Positions 1 through 7,736 of a stretch of 33,947 nt of DNA are shown here, in pieces (within the stretch, counting starts at the first letter, position 1; every line of letters starts with the position of its first letter). The notes below the pieces were generated by a model. That model ran no database searches. It had not been told where the DNA came from and saw only the letters and a program-made list of their open reading frames with translations. The stretch is from CAZFDE01 sp964517795. GTDB lineage: Bacteria > Planctomycetota > Phycisphaerae > Sedimentisphaerales > Anaerobacaceae. The stretch lies in NCBI GenBank assembly GCA_964517795.1, contig CAZFDE010000025.1:1-33947 (forward strand), written 5' to 3'. A program made the translations under genes and the position numbers.

Positions 1-1355
1 GCCTGTTCGATCACCGTGTTGTAATGTTCGCGTTTGCGGATACTGGCTTCGTATTTCTGGGTGGCCATCGGATCGACCTGCAACTGTTCGAGGGTCGGTT
101 TGGACAGCACAACGGGTTCTCTGCCGAGTACGACATAGTCCGTGTCAACCGTTACTTCATCGACGACCTTTCCGCCCCATTTTTCGATCAGTGCGGCGAT
201 CTTGGTATCGCCGTCAAAATCGGTGGTACCGTCGCCATCGACATCGAACTGACCGGCCACAGCAAAGACGTTGGTCTGATCGGCATCCCATACCAGGTTC
301 GCGACCGCGTCATCGAGCACGACCGGGCGTTTAATCTCCGAGCGAATAATGCGGGCGGCCGAAATGGTTTTGCCCACGTTAAAGACTTCGATCTCGGCTT
401 TGCCTTTGCCGTCTTTGGGGATCGGGATGTTTTTATCATACACGGAGAATGTCAGGCCGCGATAGACACCGTCTTCACTGCCCAGATTAATATGGACGAT
501 TTTCAGGGCGTCGTCCAGCAGGATGATCTTGCCGTCCGGTTTGAACGCGGCCACATCTTTATCCGGTGCAGGGACGATGTTTTGCAGGTCGGCTAAGGCC
601 TCCTTCATCCGGCTTTGAGCGGTGGTCAGCTCGGCCCTGGTTCGCATCAGTTGCTGGTTGAGCTGCTGGGTCTTTTCCTGCTCCTGTTCGTATTTGGTCA
701 TCAGGGTATTGACCCGCTGATCGGAGGTTTGTTCGACCAGTTCTTTGAGTTCTTCGTAGGCCTGTCGGGCGGTATCGACCTGCTGTTCTAATTTTTCTTT
801 TTCGGCGAGCATGGCCTGTTCCTTGGCGGCCTGTTCTTCGACGGAATTGTCAAAACGTTTTTCCAGCTCGCTGAAACGATCCTGCAGTGTCATGTGTTCA
901 CTGTTCAACATATCGAGTTGGTTTTTCAATTTTTCGGTGATGATCGCCAGACCGGTACTGTTGGGATCGATCGAATCGAGCGAAATATATGCCGGACTGA
1001 CCATATCGACTGTTTCGTTATAGGTTTTTGTTGCGTTTTCAACTTTGACCTCCGCGCTGGTGTCGCCGGGGACACCGCCGGCGGAGAGGACATAGAGCGT
1101 GTCGATATAATCCAGCAAGGTTTGAAGGCGGGTTTCACCGCCTTCTTTAGTCCCGACAAGGCTGCCGATCTTGCGCATTTGGGCATCGGTAGCCAAGTCC
1201 TGGCGTTCAGCCCGTAATGTTTCGCTAAGCGTGCGTTGTTTTTCGTACATATTGTATAGCACAACGGCGGCGACAGTGGCGATCAGGAAAAGGCTGATGA
1301 AAATAATCAGTGCGATAATTGAAGCATTATTCTGCGATCTCTTGCCTGCTGGCAT
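1..1355 (-). CDS. Membrane-anchored coiled-coil protein with BRCT-like segment (partial, C-terminus beyond window)
   Basis: An uninterrupted minus-strand frame of 451 codons runs from ATG at 1355 to the left edge without a stop. The start is backed by AAGGAG about 8 bases upstream and by a good promoter. Residues about 13-35 form one hydrophobic helix after a basic N-terminus (MPAGKRSQ), suggesting a signal anchor with the rest outside the cytoplasm. Residues about 140-260 are rich in E, Q, K and L with heptad character, so a long coiled coil is likely. Near residues 360-415 (roughly plus positions 110-275) a segment resembles a BRCT fold: VFAVAG, then a DVDGDGTTD loop like an EF-hand/dockerin calcium loop, then LIEKWGGKV and DYVVLG. 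I do not recognise a named family and assign no function. The gene is monocistronic as far as visible; its continuation is outside the window. Confidence 0.85.
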   Translation of the reverse strand, partial: MPAGKRSQNNASIIALIIFISLFLIATVAAVVLYNMYEKQRTLSETLRAERQDLATDAQMRKIGSLVGTKEGGETRLQTLLDYIDTLYVLSAGGVPGDTSAEVKVENATKTYNETVDMVSPAYISLDSIDPNSTGLAIITEKLKNQLDMLNSEHMTLQDRFSELEKRFDNSVEEQAAKEQAMLAEKEKLEQQVDTARQAYEELKELVEQTSDQRVNTLMTKYEQEQEKTQQLNQQLMRTRAELTTAQSRMKEALADLQNIVPAPDKDVAAFKPDGKIILLDDALKIVHINLGSEDGVYRGLTFSVYDKNIPIPKDGKGKAEIEVFNVGKTISAARIIRSEIKRPVVLDDAVANLVWDADQTNVFAVAGQFDVDGDGTTDFDGDTKIAALIEKWGGKVVDEVTVDTDYVVLGREPVVLSKPTLEQLQVDPMATQKYEASIRKREHYNTVIEQ

Positions 1356-1412
1356 CTTGTAAACTCCTTATATTATGTAAAAATAAACGGTTTAGGCTGT
1401 TTAGAGTATTAT

Positions 1413-1441
1413 ATTATCGCCCAAAAAGCCCTTAAAGTCAA
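1413..1441 (-). promoter_or_regulatory. Predicted sigma-70-type promoter for the coiled-coil gene
   Basis: On the minus strand TTGACT (1436-1441) is separated by 17 bases from GATAAT (1413-1418), a 5/6 match in each box. Expected transcription start is near 1406, giving a leader of about 50 bases before the ATG at 1355. Confidence 0.65.
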
Positions 1442-1534
1442 CTAAAAAACGCATTTAGACAGGCTCAAAACATTAGTTTTATTCGTTCGTTTCTATAAAA
1501 ATCGCCCATTTTGACGTTCGCGTATCAATGCTTG

Positions 1535-2218
1535 CTATATGGATTTGAGCAAAGCCGGCAATTCAATCAAATTTTTTATGCGATATTTTGGTTTATTTAT
1601 CGGTTGTGCTGATTTTTCGGAGTGTATCGCGTTAGGTTTTTCCAGTTTGATCGATATCATTCCGATTTGGTTAGGGCCGATAAAATCTTTCTGTTCATTA
1701 TCACCGATATACGCTGCTTGTTCGGTTGAAATTCGGAATTTCTCAATAATCTGCTCGAAACCGGCCGGATTCGGCTTCCAGAATTCCCGTCCCAGTTCTT
1801 CGGTGAAAACGACCGCATCGAAAAAATGAGCGATATTAAGTGCCTGGAGCTTGTATTTCTGGGCGGGCAGATAGCCGTCTGTCAAAATGGCGAGTTGGTA
1901 TTGAGGTTTGAGCAGCTCAAGCACTTCGAGCGTTTCTGCAGGAACAGGGATGGTCGGGCGGTGTTCACGATAGACCGTAACAAGCGTTTCGATTGCATTT
2001 TGATCGATTTCAACGCCCAGATTTTTCAGTGTCCGATTGAAAATATCGCCGCGATGGCCTTGATCGAAATAATCGACCATGGTTTGGTAAATCGCCTGGC
2101 GGGGATGATTGGGATATGACTGATTGAGAAACTGTGCAACGGCATTAAAACCGCTTTTGCAGTAGTCAATTTCATCATACAGCGTATCGTCGAGGTCGAA
2201 GATAACGGCCCGGATCAT
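1535..2218 (-). CDS. HAD-superfamily hydrolase (phosphatase-like, subfamily IA)
   Basis: A 227-residue protein with the HAD phosphatase motifs in order. Motif I is DLDDT with Asp8 as the expected nucleophile and Asp10 as general acid/base; motif II is LTDG near residue 114; a lysine follows in the QKYKLQAL stretch; motif IV is GDNEQKD near residues 172-178. The all-helical cap between motifs I and II (residues about 15-90) fits subfamily I, the YjjG/phosphoglycolate-phosphatase type. The substrate cannot be read from the sequence. The start ATG has AAGGAG 5 bases upstream. It is divergent from the UbiA-family gene, with 106 bases between the two starts. A functional link, such as dephosphorylating a product of the prenyltransferase branch, is possible but only an inference from position. 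Confidence 0.85.
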   Translation of the reverse strand: MIRAVIFDLDDTLYDEIDYCKSGFNAVAQFLNQSYPNHPRQAIYQTMVDYFDQGHRGDIFNRTLKNLGVEIDQNAIETLVTVYREHRPTIPVPAETLEVLELLKPQYQLAILTDGYLPAQKYKLQALNIAHFFDAVVFTEELGREFWKPNPAGFEQIIEKFRISTEQAAYIGDNEQKDFIGPNQIGMISIKLEKPNAIHSEKSAQPINKPKYRIKNLIELPALLKSI

Positions 2219-2251
2219 TTGGTCTCCTTTTATCCTAACAGGGTTTTCATA

Positions 2252-2280
2252 ATTTTATGTCGTTTCGACGGATTTGTCGA
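2252..2280 (-). promoter_or_regulatory. Predicted promoter for the HAD hydrolase gene
   Basis: Minus-strand TCGACA (2275-2280), 17-base spacer, TAAAAT (2252-2257). Each box matches the sigma-70 consensus at 5 of 6 positions. It shares its -35 bases with the divergent UbiA promoter. Confidence 0.5.
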
Positions 2281-2303
2281 TATTTTATAAATATCGCTAA
2301 ATT
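2274..2303 (+). promoter_or_regulatory. Predicted promoter for the UbiA-family gene, with a 19-bp palindrome in the spacer
   Basis: Plus-strand TTGTCG (2274-2279) and TAAATT (2298-2303) lie 18 bases apart. A near-perfect inverted repeat, CGATATTT (2278-2285), TAT, AAATATCG (2289-2296), occupies the spacer. A smaller repeat, GTCG-TTT-CGAC (2259-2269), lies just upstream. This arrangement looks like an operator controlling both divergent genes; no regulator is identified. Confidence 0.4.
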
Positions 2304-2324
2304 CAGAACTAAGGAAATAAAAAA

Positions 2325-3230
2325 ATGAAATATCTTCAACTATTGCGGCCGGCCCACTGGATCAAGAACATGTTTGTTCTGGCGGCGCTGGTATTCGGAC
2401 GAAAATTGTATCCGCTGGATATGCTGGCATTACAAAGTGCCATCGGAGCGTTTTGGTGTTTTTGTATGGCATCCTCGGCGATCTATATCGTCAATGATAT
2501 TTTTGACCGGCGAAATGACCTGATGCATCCGCAAAAGAAAAACCGGCCGATCGCCACGGGAGAGGTACCGGTTTCGACCGCGATTATTTTGGCGATTGTC
2601 TGTGCGGCCGTCGCTGTGGCGGGGGCTTTTTATCTGGTTCGTAATTTTGCCGTGGTGCTTGTGATCTATGTGGTCATGATGGTGCTGTATTCGGGCGTGT
2701 TCAAGCAAATGATCATTTTGGATTGTATTATTATTGCCATCGGTTTTTGTCTTCGGGCGATTTCAGGGGCGATCGTCATCGGGGTGTATATTTCGCCGTG
2801 GCTGATTATCTGTACGTTTGCGCTGACTTTATTTCTGGCATTCGGCAAACGGCGCAGCGAGATCGCCATGCTGGATCGAGACAGCGAACTGTTTCGACGC
2901 ACGCTCGGCGGTTATACGCCGGAACTGTTGGCGCATATGCTCGATGTGACCAGCGGACTGGCGGTGGTGTGTTTTCTGCTGTATGCGATGGACCGGCGAA
3001 CCTATTTGTTATTCGGGACGAATAATCTGGTTTACACGACGCCGCTGGTATTGTATTGTGTTTTTCGTTTCAGCGCATTGATCCAGAAAGGCAAATACGC
3101 CGGCCCGGTACAACTTCTCCTACGGGATAAGCCTTTTCAGGCCGGATTTATATTTTGGATTGTGGGTTGTTTTCTCATTATTTATGCCGATAAGATCGGA
3201 TTGCCCTTAACGTCGATCTGGTCATACTGA
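2325..3230 (+). CDS. UbiA-family prenyltransferase, resembling decaprenyl-phosphate phosphoribosyltransferase
   Basis: A 301-residue, strongly hydrophobic protein with about eight membrane helices. The N-terminus LLRPAHWIKNMFVLAAL and the first Asp-rich motif NDIFDRRND (residues 57-65), followed by HPQKKNRPIATGE, are typical of the UbiA branch that transfers phosphoribose to polyprenyl phosphate (Rv3806c type). A second polar motif lies around LDCIIIAIGFCLRA, near residues 132-147. In that branch the product feeds polyprenyl-linked pentose synthesis at the inner membrane. UbiA membership is clear; the exact acceptor is not, and a quinone- or lipid-forming enzyme cannot be excluded. A Shine-Dalgarno AAGGAAAT precedes the ATG. 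The gene is followed after 12 bases by the pseudouridine synthase gene, so they are probably cotranscribed. Confidence 0.85.
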   Translation: MKYLQLLRPAHWIKNMFVLAALVFGRKLYPLDMLALQSAIGAFWCFCMASSAIYIVNDIFDRRNDLMHPQKKNRPIATGEVPVSTAIILAIVCAAVAVAGAFYLVRNFAVVLVIYVVMMVLYSGVFKQMIILDCIIIAIGFCLRAISGAIVIGVYISPWLIICTFALTLFLAFGKRRSEIAMLDRDSELFRRTLGGYTPELLAHMLDVTSGLAVVCFLLYAMDRRTYLLFGTNNLVYTTPLVLYCVFRFSALIQKGKYAGPVQLLLRDKPFQAGFIFWIVGCFLIIYADKIGLPLTSIWSY

Positions 3231-3242
3231 CGGAAATGAAAT

Positions 3243-3986
3243 ATGCCACAGGAACGTCTGCAGAAAGTGCTGGCCGCAGCCGGGGTCGCATCCCGGCGAA
3301 AGTGCGAGGAGTTGATCGTTGCCGGCCATGTCCGTGTGAACGGCCAAGTTGTCGATACGCTGCCGAGTTTCGCCGATCCGGATAAAGATCGCATCCTGGT
3401 GCGCAACAAACCGCTGCCCAAGTCAGAAAAAGTCTATTATTTGCTGAATAAACCCAAAGGGGTGGTTTGTACGAGTCGTGATCCTCAAGGCCGTCGGACT
3501 GCGGTAAAGCTGGTTCCGTGCAAACAGCGTATTTTTTGTGCCGGACGTCTGGATGCGGATACGACCGGCCTGATCATTTTGACTAACGATAACGAGTTGA
3601 CCAACCGACTGACCCATCCCCGATACGAATTGATGAAAACATATGTGGTTCAGGTCAAAGGGCGGATCGAGCCGGATCAGATCGAAAAGCTCAAAAAGGG
3701 GATTTGGCTGGCAGAGGGGAAAACCCGACCCTCAGCGGTTAAGATCCTGAAAAAAGGACATCACGAATCGCTGATCGAGATTCGGATCAGCCAGGGACTC
3801 AATCGTCAGATTCGGCGAATGCTGGCGAAAGTCGGCCTGAACGTCAAATCGCTCAAGCGTACACAAATCGGCAAGATCGGTATCAAGGGGCTGGGGACGG
3901 GTAGATACAAACCGCTGAGTAAGTCACAAGTGCAGTATCTATATAAGGTTACACAAAAGTCGAACGCGAGAAAGAAAAACAGGTAA
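3243..3986 (+). CDS. rluB: 23S rRNA pseudouridine synthase of the RsuA/RluB/RluE/RluF family
   Basis: A 247-residue enzyme that isomerises uridine to pseudouridine in rRNA. Residues 1-50 form an S4 RNA-binding domain (RLQKVLAAAGVASRRKCEE, then GHVRVNGQ). The catalytic domain carries the family signature GRLDADTTGL with Asp104 as the catalytic aspartate. LNRQIRRML near the C-terminus is the other conserved block. The lysine- and arginine-rich tail (KSNARKKNR) is common in this family. The RsuA-type subfamily is sure; RluB is the most likely member by domain order and length, but site specificity is not provable here. It starts 12 bases after the UbiA-family gene. A CCCCT-loop-AGGGG hairpin (3991-4007) follows the stop but lacks a proper T-run. 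Confidence 0.88.
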   Translation: MPQERLQKVLAAAGVASRRKCEELIVAGHVRVNGQVVDTLPSFADPDKDRILVRNKPLPKSEKVYYLLNKPKGVVCTSRDPQGRRTAVKLVPCKQRIFCAGRLDADTTGLIILTNDNELTNRLTHPRYELMKTYVVQVKGRIEPDQIEKLKKGIWLAEGKTRPSAVKILKKGHHESLIEIRISQGLNRQIRRMLAKVGLNVKSLKRTQIGKIGIKGLGTGRYKPLSKSQVQYLYKVTQKSNARKKNR

Positions 3987-4038
3987 ACGTCCCCTATTTT
4001 GGAGGGGGTAAAAATTTAGTGAAAAAGTGTATTTGTGC

Positions 4039-4066
4039 TTGCATTTTTTGTTCAACCTTTTATAGT
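4039..4066 (+). promoter_or_regulatory. Predicted promoter for rpmB
   Basis: TTGCAT (4039-4044), 16-base spacer, TATAGT (4061-4066; 5/6 match). The -35 box is weak. The position, 62 bases before the rpmB start, is reasonable. Confidence 0.4.
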
Positions 4067-4128
4067 GTAGGGTTCTCGATAAATTCAGAAATTGGAAGAC
4101 GATACAAATTCAATAGGAGTTCATATTC

Positions 4129-4395
4129 ATGGCACGTGTTTGTCATTTTACAGGTAAACGTACAGTTTCCGGCCGCAGCATTTCCCGCCGCGGTAAGGCG
4201 AAATATTTAGGCGGTGTCGGTAAAAAGGTAACCGGGATCACCAAGCGGAAATTTAAACCGAATATCCAGAAGGTTCGTGCGGTAGTTGACGGGAAAGTGT
4301 GCCGGATCAAGGTTTCGGCCAAGGCGATTCGTATGGGAATGGTCCAAAAGCCGCCCAAACGCAACTACAAACCCGCCGAAAAAGCCGGCAGCTAA
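4129..4395 (+). CDS. rpmB: 50S ribosomal protein L28
   Basis: An 88-residue basic protein. The N-terminus MARVCHFTGKRTVSGRSISR and the blocks KRKFKPNIQKVRA and KVSAKAIR are the conserved L28 core. Length is about ten residues above the E. coli protein, the extra residues lying in a C-terminal tail (PPKRNYKPAEKAGS). The cysteine and lysine pattern of a zinc ribbon seen in some L28 proteins is not complete here (one Cys near the N-terminus only). The start is fixed by TAGGAG ten bases upstream. It is a single gene, closed by a strong terminator at 4418-4452, unlike the common rpmB-rpmG pairing. Confidence 0.96.
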   Translation: MARVCHFTGKRTVSGRSISRRGKAKYLGGVGKKVTGITKRKFKPNIQKVRAVVDGKVCRIKVSAKAIRMGMVQKPPKRNYKPAEKAGS

Positions 4396-4417
4396 TTTAG
4401 TATCAACAAACAAAAGC

Positions 4418-4452
4418 AAAAAGCGAGGCGGGTTCATTTGCCTCGTTTTTTT
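4418..4452 (+). terminator. Rho-independent terminator after rpmB
   Basis: The stem CGAGGC (4424-4429) pairs with GCCTCG (4440-4445) across a 10-base loop and is followed by seven T residues. Flanking A and T runs extend the pairing. The T-run ends 13 bases before the gatC start, so gatCAB either depends on read-through or on a promoter inside rpmB. Confidence 0.85.
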
Positions 4453-4465
4453 ATTGGAAAAATCG

Positions 4466-4774
4466 ATGGCTGAAAAATTAGATGTTCAACAGGTTCGTAA
4501 GGTCGCCAAACTGGCCCGGCTCGATCTGACCGATCAGGAGATCGGCGAGTTTACCACTCAACTGGGAGCGATTCTTGAGTATGTCGAGAAGATGAACGAA
4601 CTGGATACTTCGGATGTCGAGCCGCTCGCTCATTGTTTGCCGGTGCACAATGTTTTTCGCGATGACCAAATTTGCCCATCGCTGGGGACGGAAAAGGCCC
4701 TTGCGAACGCACCGGATCGCGATGGCGATTTCTTTAAGGTACCCAAAATCCTCGATGATAATGCCGGTGCATAA
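4466..4774 (+). CDS. gatC: Glu/Asp-tRNA amidotransferase subunit C
   Basis: A 102-residue protein, the usual length of GatC. It is the small non-catalytic subunit that wraps around GatA and stabilises the GatCAB complex, which converts Glu-tRNA(Gln) and Asp-tRNA(Asn) to Gln-tRNA and Asn-tRNA. Typical sequences are VRKVAKLARLDLTDQE near the N-terminus, the AILEYVEKMNELDTSDVEPL block and the C-terminal DGDFFKVPKIL. The frame is open further upstream into rpmB, but that part has no GatC similarity and would cross the terminator; the ATG at 4466 gives the family N-terminus. Shine-Dalgarno is weak (GGAAA). It is followed 14 bases later by gatA. Confidence 0.93.
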   Translation: MAEKLDVQQVRKVAKLARLDLTDQEIGEFTTQLGAILEYVEKMNELDTSDVEPLAHCLPVHNVFRDDQICPSLGTEKALANAPDRDGDFFKVPKILDDNAGA

Positions 4775-4788
4775 AAGGTGAGCAATAC

Positions 4789-6255
4789 ATGATTGATACG
4801 ATAATCCATCTTCGAGATCAAATCCGGCAACGCGAATTGACCAGTGAACAAGCGGTCACGTCTGTTTTTGATCATATTGAAAAAAATGAACCGACGGTGG
4901 GGGCGTATATCAGCACATTTGAAAAGCAGGCACTCGAGCAGGCCAAAGCGATTGATGAGAAGATCGCTAACGGTGACCGTGTCGGCGACTTGGCCGGTGT
5001 TCCGTTAGCAATCAAGGACAATATGTGTACTGATTTTGGCGCGACGACCTGTGCATCGAAGATCCTCGAGCATTTTCATGCGCCGTATAATGCGACGGTT
5101 GTGGAAAAATTATTGGCCGCCGATGCAGTGATCATTGGCAAGACGAACCTGGATGAGTTTGCGATGGGCTCGAGCACCGAGAATTCAGGGCTTAAGCAGA
5201 CGGTCAATCCGTGGGATACGGCTCGTGTTCCCGGAGGCAGCAGCGGCGGTTCGGCAGCGGCGGTGGCCGCGTCTTTGTGTGTCGGTGCATTAGGTTCCGA
5301 TACCGGCGGTTCGATCCGCCAGCCGGCGAGTTTCTGCGGGGTAGTGGGTCTCAAACCGACCTACGGCCGCGTTTCGCGTTACGGGCTGGTGGCATACGGT
5401 TCGAGTCTGGATCAGATCGGCCCGGTCACACAGACTGTGTCCGATGCGGCTCTGTTAATGAATGTGATTGCCGGCCATGATCCGAAAGATTCGACCAGTA
5501 TCGATGAAAAAGATGCCCCGGTTTGCGATTATCTGGAGAATCTTGAAAAGCCGATCGAAGGGCTCAGGATCGCTGTTGTGCCGGATTGCATGGCAGGGGC
5601 CGATCCACAGGTCCAACAGGCGATTGATGAGGCCGTTGAGATGTATAAAAAAGCAGGCGCTGAAGTGGTCGAGGTCAAGATGCCGCATCTGGATTACTCG
5701 GTTGCCGCGTATTATGTTGTTGCTACGGCCGAGGCATCCAGCAACCTGGCGCGTTACGATGGGATTCATTACGGTCATCGCAGCCAAAACGCCGGCGATT
5801 ATATCGAGGTCTATACGAAATCCCGTCAGGAAGGATTCGGCCAGGAGGTCAAACGGCGTATTATGTTAGGGACCTATGCACTGTCCAGCGGTTATTATGA
5901 TGCATATTACTTGAAGGCCCTCAAGGTGCGTAACCTGATCCGTAAGGATTTTGAAAATGTTTTCGCCCAGGCCGATTGTATTATGATGCCCGTTGCGCCG
6001 ACGACGGCCTTTAAGATCGGTGAAAATGTCGATGATCCCTTGAAGATGTATCTGTCGGATATTTATACGATCGCGGTGAATCTGGCCGGGGTGCCGGGGA
6101 TCAGTATTCCCTGTGGATTCGATGACCAGAATCTGCCGATCGGCCTGCAGATCATTACGCCCAATTTCACCGAAGAGAAGCTGCTTCGAATCGCGCGAAT
6201 GTTCGAGAAAGAAATGGATTTACATACGAAAAAACCGCCGATACTCGGTGATTGA
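4789..6255 (+). CDS. gatA: Glu/Asp-tRNA amidotransferase subunit A
   Basis: A 488-residue amidase-signature enzyme that releases ammonia from glutamine for GatB. The Ser-cisSer-Lys triad is present: Lys76 in VPLAIKDN, Ser151 in GGSSGGSAAA and Ser175 in DTGGSIRQPA, matching the spacing in characterised GatA. Length and the conserved LKPTYGRVSRYGLVAYGSSLDQIGP region (part shown at about residues 190-215) are normal. A Shine-Dalgarno AAAGGTGA sits 7 bases before the ATG. It lies between gatC and gatB in one operon; its stop is 5 bases before the gatB ATG. With GatB it implies that this organism uses tRNA-dependent amidation rather than, or besides, GlnRS or AsnRS. Confidence 0.97.
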   Translation: MIDTIIHLRDQIRQRELTSEQAVTSVFDHIEKNEPTVGAYISTFEKQALEQAKAIDEKIANGDRVGDLAGVPLAIKDNMCTDFGATTCASKILEHFHAPYNATVVEKLLAADAVIIGKTNLDEFAMGSSTENSGLKQTVNPWDTARVPGGSSGGSAAAVAASLCVGALGSDTGGSIRQPASFCGVVGLKPTYGRVSRYGLVAYGSSLDQIGPVTQTVSDAALLMNVIAGHDPKDSTSIDEKDAPVCDYLENLEKPIEGLRIAVVPDCMAGADPQVQQAIDEAVEMYKKAGAEVVEVKMPHLDYSVAAYYVVATAEASSNLARYDGIHYGHRSQNAGDYIEVYTKSRQEGFGQEVKRRIMLGTYALSSGYYDAYYLKALKVRNLIRKDFENVFAQADCIMMPVAPTTAFKIGENVDDPLKMYLSDIYTIAVNLAGVPGISIPCGFDDQNLPIGLQIITPNFTEEKLLRIARMFEKEMDLHTKKPPILGD

Positions 6256-6260
6256 TAAAC

Positions 6261-7727
6261 ATGACTGATATTGAGACGAAACTAATAGTCGGACTTGAGA
6301 TCCATGTGCATCTGGGGACAAAGACCAAGATGTTCTGCGGCTGCGAACTGGCCTACGGCGAGCAACCCAATAGCCGTGTTTGCCCGGTGTGTATCGGGAT
6401 GCCGGGCGTTTTGCCGGTAATGAATAAACAGGCGGTCGAGTATGCGATCCTGATGGGGCTGGCACTGAATTGTAAGATCGCATCATTTACCAAGTGGGAC
6501 CGTAAGAACTATTATTATCCGGACCTGCCGAAAAATTACCAGATCAGCCAGTACGATCTGCCATTTAGTGAGCACGGTTACATCGAAATTCTTTCGCAAG
6601 AGGGTCAATCCAAGAAGATCGGTATTATTCGTGCGCATCTGGAAGAGGATGCCGGCAAGAACATGCACACGGCCGGCAATTTTTCGCAGGTCGATCTGAA
6701 CCGTACCGGTGCACCGCTGTTGGAGATCGTTACCGAGCCGGATATGAACAGTCCCGCCGAGGTGCGTGCACTGGCGGTCGAACTGCAGCGGATCGTGCGA
6801 TATCTGGGCATCTCCGAAGCGGATATGCAGAAGGGCCACATGCGATTTGAGCCGAACGTGAATATGGAAATCACCAAAGACGGCAAAGTTTATAAAACGC
6901 CGATTGCCGAGATCAAGAACCTCAACAGTTTTCGGGCGATCGAGCGAAGCGTCGAATATGAGATGCATCGACAACGGGTAGAATTTCTTGAAACCGGCCG
7001 CGTGATGGAGATGGGCAATAAAAGCACCCGCGGCTGGGACGATGCCAATCAGGTAACCGTTTTGCAGCGTGAAAAAGAAGAGGCCCATGATTATCGCTAT
7101 TTTCCCGAGCCGGATCTTGTACCGGTGGAGATTGATGAAGCCTGGTTGGGGCATATTAAATCGAACGTGTGTGAACTGCCGCTTCAAAAGCAATTGCGGT
7201 ATGTCAATAAATTCGGCCTGAGCGATTACGATGCCGGGGTATTGACCCAGGATCGTGCGACGGCCGAGATGTTCGAACAGGCTGTCCAGCTCGGTGCAGA
7301 TCCCAAACGGGTATGCAACCTGATGACCCAGGATTATCTGAAAATAGCAAACGAGAAAAATTGTCGGATTGTCGATCTAGGAATTTCATCGGAAACTATC
7401 GCGGCACTTGCTCAAATGGTGGCGGATGGGACGGTCAGTGCTACGGCCGCATCGACAATCGCCGCCCAAACGGTTGAAAATACCGAAATGTCACCGATGG
7501 ATATTGCGCACCATAATAATCTTTTACAAAAAAGCGATGCGGGCGAACTTGAAACGATTGTCGATCAGGTCCTTGCCGACAATCCCAAGGCAGTCGAAGA
7601 AGCCACATCCGGCAGCAAGAAAAGTAAAAAGGCAAGAGGGTTTTTGTTGGGCCAGGTGATGCAGAAAACCAAAGGCCAGGCCAATCCGAAAGTTGTCTCC
7701 GAAATTCTCACTAAAAAATTGAGTTAG
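6261..7727 (+). CDS. gatB: Glu/Asp-tRNA amidotransferase subunit B
   Basis: A 488-residue subunit that phosphorylates the tRNA-bound Glu or Asp and amidates it. The N-terminus KLIVGLEIHVHLGTKTKMFC, the RVCPVCIGMPGVLPVMN region and LEEDAGKNMH are hallmark GatB sequences. The C-terminal helical YqeY-like tRNA-binding domain covers about residues 330-488. A TTG three codons upstream (6252) would also be in frame, but the ATG at 6261 has GGTGA nine bases before it and gives the standard start. It is the last gene of gatCAB; the kinase gene begins 9 bases after its stop, so the operon may continue. Confidence 0.97.
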   Translation: MTDIETKLIVGLEIHVHLGTKTKMFCGCELAYGEQPNSRVCPVCIGMPGVLPVMNKQAVEYAILMGLALNCKIASFTKWDRKNYYYPDLPKNYQISQYDLPFSEHGYIEILSQEGQSKKIGIIRAHLEEDAGKNMHTAGNFSQVDLNRTGAPLLEIVTEPDMNSPAEVRALAVELQRIVRYLGISEADMQKGHMRFEPNVNMEITKDGKVYKTPIAEIKNLNSFRAIERSVEYEMHRQRVEFLETGRVMEMGNKSTRGWDDANQVTVLQREKEEAHDYRYFPEPDLVPVEIDEAWLGHIKSNVCELPLQKQLRYVNKFGLSDYDAGVLTQDRATAEMFEQAVQLGADPKRVCNLMTQDYLKIANEKNCRIVDLGISSETIAALAQMVADGTVSATAASTIAAQTVENTEMSPMDIAHHNNLLQKSDAGELETIVDQVLADNPKAVEEATSGSKKSKKARGFLLGQVMQKTKGQANPKVVSEILTKKLS

Positions 7728-7736
7728 GATGGGCGA

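Noticed and set aside
3991..4007. CCCCT-loop-AGGGG hairpin after rluB as a terminator
   Set aside because: No T-run follows on either strand at the correct side.
4286..4465. 60-codon upstream extension of gatC
   Set aside because: It overlaps rpmB and spans the terminator; the translated residues have no GatC similarity.
6483..7193. 236-codon minus-strand open frame
   Set aside because: It lies entirely within gatB, whose family motifs are unmistakable; the opposite frame has none.
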